Source: Mesotoga sp. (GTDB taxonomy: Bacteria > Thermotogota > Thermotogae > Petrotogales > Kosmotogaceae). Taken from it: 7,100 bases of DNA. The position numbers and the translations under genes were made by a program. Within the stretch, counting starts at the first letter, position 1. Each line of letters begins with the position of its first letter. Location of the stretch: assembly GCA_011620045.1 (NCBI GenBank), contig WOZY01000179.1:1-7100 (forward strand), given 5' to 3'. The notes under the pieces are model-generated. The model saw only the letters and a program-made list of their open reading frames with translations, made no database searches and was not told the origin of the DNA. Of the stretch, positions 5,291-7,100 are shown one piece after another.

Positions 5291-6454
5291 ATGAGCAGAT
5301 TGTGGAATTTCACGTCAGGACTTTTCAAGAGCGAAATCAGAGAGTTCCAGGTAATGTTCTGGAGTTTCATATTTCCGTTGATTCTCTACTTCATCCTGAC
5401 ATCGGTTTTCGGATCCTTTTACGAGAGCGATACGCAGGGAGTGAGTTTCAGAGTCGGGATTGTGAGGGAGGAAAATCTTGCGGGATTTGGAAAGATTATC
5501 GATGAAGTCATTGAAGGGATCTCCTCGGAGGGCGGTCCGTTTGTCAAGAAGGAGTACGGATCAATCGATGATGCTCTAGTTGATCTTAGAGAGGGAAGAC
5601 AGGATATCGTGCTCGTTATTCCCGCCGGAACCAACGCTAAAATGACAAACGCGCTGGCACTCACGGTGGGAGAAGTGCCCCTTCGAGTTCACTATATCAG
5701 CGGCAAGGAATCGTCCACAATCGCTTCGAGCATTATCGAGGAAGTAATAAACGAAGTAAATCTCGAGATCGAACGGCGGGGCGAAGGAGATTTTCTCGAT
5801 ATTGTCTCGGAGACGAGAGTTGTCTCCGCAATTGAAGAAAAGCCCTTTGACTACAAAGAGTACATCTTTCCGGGGGTTGCTTTGATGATGATTCTCTCGG
5901 TAGCTCTTTTAAACAGCCCCATTGGTCTAATTCAGTACAGAGTGTCCGGTGTGAATAAGAAACTCTACACAACTCCTCTGAGATCTCTTGAATACTTCGC
6001 GGGTCACTTCTTCAAATTGATTATGACTATGCTGATCTCATTAGTGCTTTTGTATCTTATGGCCACTTTTGTGTACAGGGTGGGCGGTTCAATCTTCGAT
6101 ATCAGGTTCATCTTGACTCTGCTCTTCTCAATGATTGTTACGATATCTTTCGGTCTAATGATGGCTTCCTTCTCAAAGAAGCTCTCAACAGTTGCCGTTC
6201 TTGGGCAGAGCTTGTACGCGATAATGATGTTTCTCGGGGGCCTTTACTTCCCCGTATTCGATCTCCCATGGGGTATCCGTTGGTTGGTCTACGCATTACC
6301 GACCACCTATCTTGTTGAACTCAGTAGAAGGGTAATGGGCTACCAGTTCGCGCCGCTTTCGATTGGCTGGCTGATAGCGGTACCTCTAATCTGGACTACA
6401 TTCTCACTGGTCGTTTTTGCCGTGAATTTCAAGAAGGTGATGGGCTATGAGTAG
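5291..6454 (+). CDS. ABC-2 type exporter permease, first subunit
   Basis: This is a 387-residue integral membrane protein with the ABC-2 layout. It has one N-terminal span (about 23-43), a large extracytoplasmic domain (about 44-188), and a C-terminal group of spans at about 190-212, 240-262, 270-293, 300-322 and 357-378. A cytoplasmic loop YRVSGVNKKLYTTPLR (216-231) after the second span is typical of this family and probably contacts the ATPase. GAGGTGAT at 5280-5287 overlaps the ATPase stop codon and lies 3 bases before ATG 5291. The gene overlaps the next permease by 8 bases. It probably pairs with that permease to form the membrane pore. Confidence 0.93.
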   Translation: MSRLWNFTSGLFKSEIREFQVMFWSFIFPLILYFILTSVFGSFYESDTQGVSFRVGIVREENLAGFGKIIDEVIEGISSEGGPFVKKEYGSIDDALVDLREGRQDIVLVIPAGTNAKMTNALALTVGEVPLRVHYISGKESSTIASSIIEEVINEVNLEIERRGEGDFLDIVSETRVVSAIEEKPFDYKEYIFPGVALMMILSVALLNSPIGLIQYRVSGVNKKLYTTPLRSLEYFAGHFFKLIMTMLISLVLLYLMATFVYRVGGSIFDIRFILTLLFSMIVTISFGLMMASFSKKLSTVAVLGQSLYAIMMFLGGLYFPVFDLPWGIRWLVYALPTTYLVELSRRVMGYQFAPLSIGWLIAVPLIWTTFSLVVFAVNFKKVMGYE

Positions 6455-7100
6455 AAACAAGTTGAAAGCTGTCTTCATCGCCTTTGCAAAGGAAGCGTTC
6501 AGAAACAAGCTCGAAGTCTTTTTCACGCTGTTCTTCCCAATGATATTCCTGCTGCTCTTCGGTTTCTTTTTCGGTGGTTCCAGTGATTATCAAAAGCCCT
6601 CCGTAGGGCTGTATCAGACCGGAAGTTACGATATTTCTCCGGTTATTGAGGAGACTGGGGCATGGAGTCTAAGCCACTTTGATGATGAGACGAGTCTGGA
6701 AGAAGAGATAAGAAGCGGAGATATCTTGCTGGGAGTTACGTTCGATGGCGAGAAAATCTCCTATCTCTACCGTGAGGGTGATGTTGGTCAGCTTAGTACA
6801 ATAGAAATGGCAAGAGCAAGTATCTCGGCTGCCGTTGAGAAGAAAATCAACAATGTGAAATCGGTGATTGTTGTTGAGAACATTCCCGAGACAGCCGGAA
6901 GAGTTCTCGCAACCGATGCCGATTATACGATGTCAGGCGTCGTAGCGATCTCTCTCCTTTCGGCCGGGATGTTTTCAGTGATCAGCGTCTTCGGAAGGTA
7001 CAGAAAGAGGGGAGTTCTTGATAGATTCAAGATCACTCCGCTCAAACCCATGACTTTCATTCTAGGAAGCACTCTGACGAGATTCCTGGTCAGTCTGGTG
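6447..7100 (+). CDS. ABC-2 type exporter permease, second subunit, 3'-truncated by the window
   Basis: ATG 6447 lies inside the end of the previous gene (8-base overlap), with AAGGTGAT at 6434-6441 placed 5 bases ahead. The frame stays open for 218 codons to the window edge. It starts MSRNKLKAVFIAFAKEAFRN, has a first span at about 23-43 (FFPMIFLLLFGFFFG), then an extracytoplasmic domain to about residue 160, a second span near 161-182, and a loop YRKRGVLDRFKITPLKP. Both the span and the loop (YRVSGVNKKLYTTPLR in the partner) match the upstream permease in position and pattern, so the two are paralogues and probably form a heterodimer. The missing C-terminal spans lie beyond the window. This is edge truncation, not a broken gene. 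Confidence 0.92.
   Translation, partial: MSRNKLKAVFIAFAKEAFRNKLEVFFTLFFPMIFLLLFGFFFGGSSDYQKPSVGLYQTGSYDISPVIEETGAWSLSHFDDETSLEEEIRSGDILLGVTFDGEKISYLYREGDVGQLSTIEMARASISAAVEKKINNVKSVIVVENIPETAGRVLATDADYTMSGVVAISLLSAGMFSVISVFGRYRKRGVLDRFKITPLKPMTFILGSTLTRFLVSLV

Overview
This window looks like chromosomal DNA from a bacterium with moderate GC content. The gene style suggests Thermotogota, perhaps Mesotoga or a relative: strong GGAGG-type ribosome sites, short leaders, Lys/Glu/Arg-rich proteins and a PEP-carboxykinase-like HprK-fold protein. The phylum and genus are a judgement from reading, not the result of a search. I see no rRNA, tRNA, CRISPR array, insertion sequence or phage gene.

Layout, left to right. 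(1) Bases 2-706, plus strand: the 3' part of a multi-span membrane protein built from two related halves. An in-frame TGA at 425-427 interrupts it, and the reading frame continues unchanged on the far side. (2) Bases 708-1982, minus strand: a secreted protein with three FAS1 (fasciclin) domains, ending one base from the membrane gene. (3) Bases 1983-2516: a 534-base stretch that is not empty. On the minus strand it carries a compact unit for a 23-residue Lys/Glu-rich peptide at 2134-2205, with its own ribosome site, a candidate -10 and a strong GC-rich intrinsic terminator. It also holds two inverted repeats and a perfect TATAAT for the next gene. (4) Bases 2517-4283, plus strand: a 588-residue ATP-binding protein of the HprK/PEPCK fold. 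(5) From 4364 to the right edge, plus strand: an ABC-2 type exporter operon with one ATPase and two paralogous permeases, the second cut off by the window end.

How the parts work together. The three exporter genes are translationally coupled and should form one efflux complex with a heterodimeric membrane part; its substrate cannot be read from the sequence. The HprK/PEPCK-fold gene lies 80 bases upstream on the same strand with no terminator between, so it may be partly co-transcribed, but nothing shows a functional link. The FAS1 gene and the small peptide gene lie in tandem on the minus strand, separated by the terminator.

The least ordinary items are the unlisted 23-residue peptide gene with its tetrapeptide repeat, and the clean in-frame TGA in the membrane protein. 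I did not find convincing evidence for a wholly new multi-gene system.
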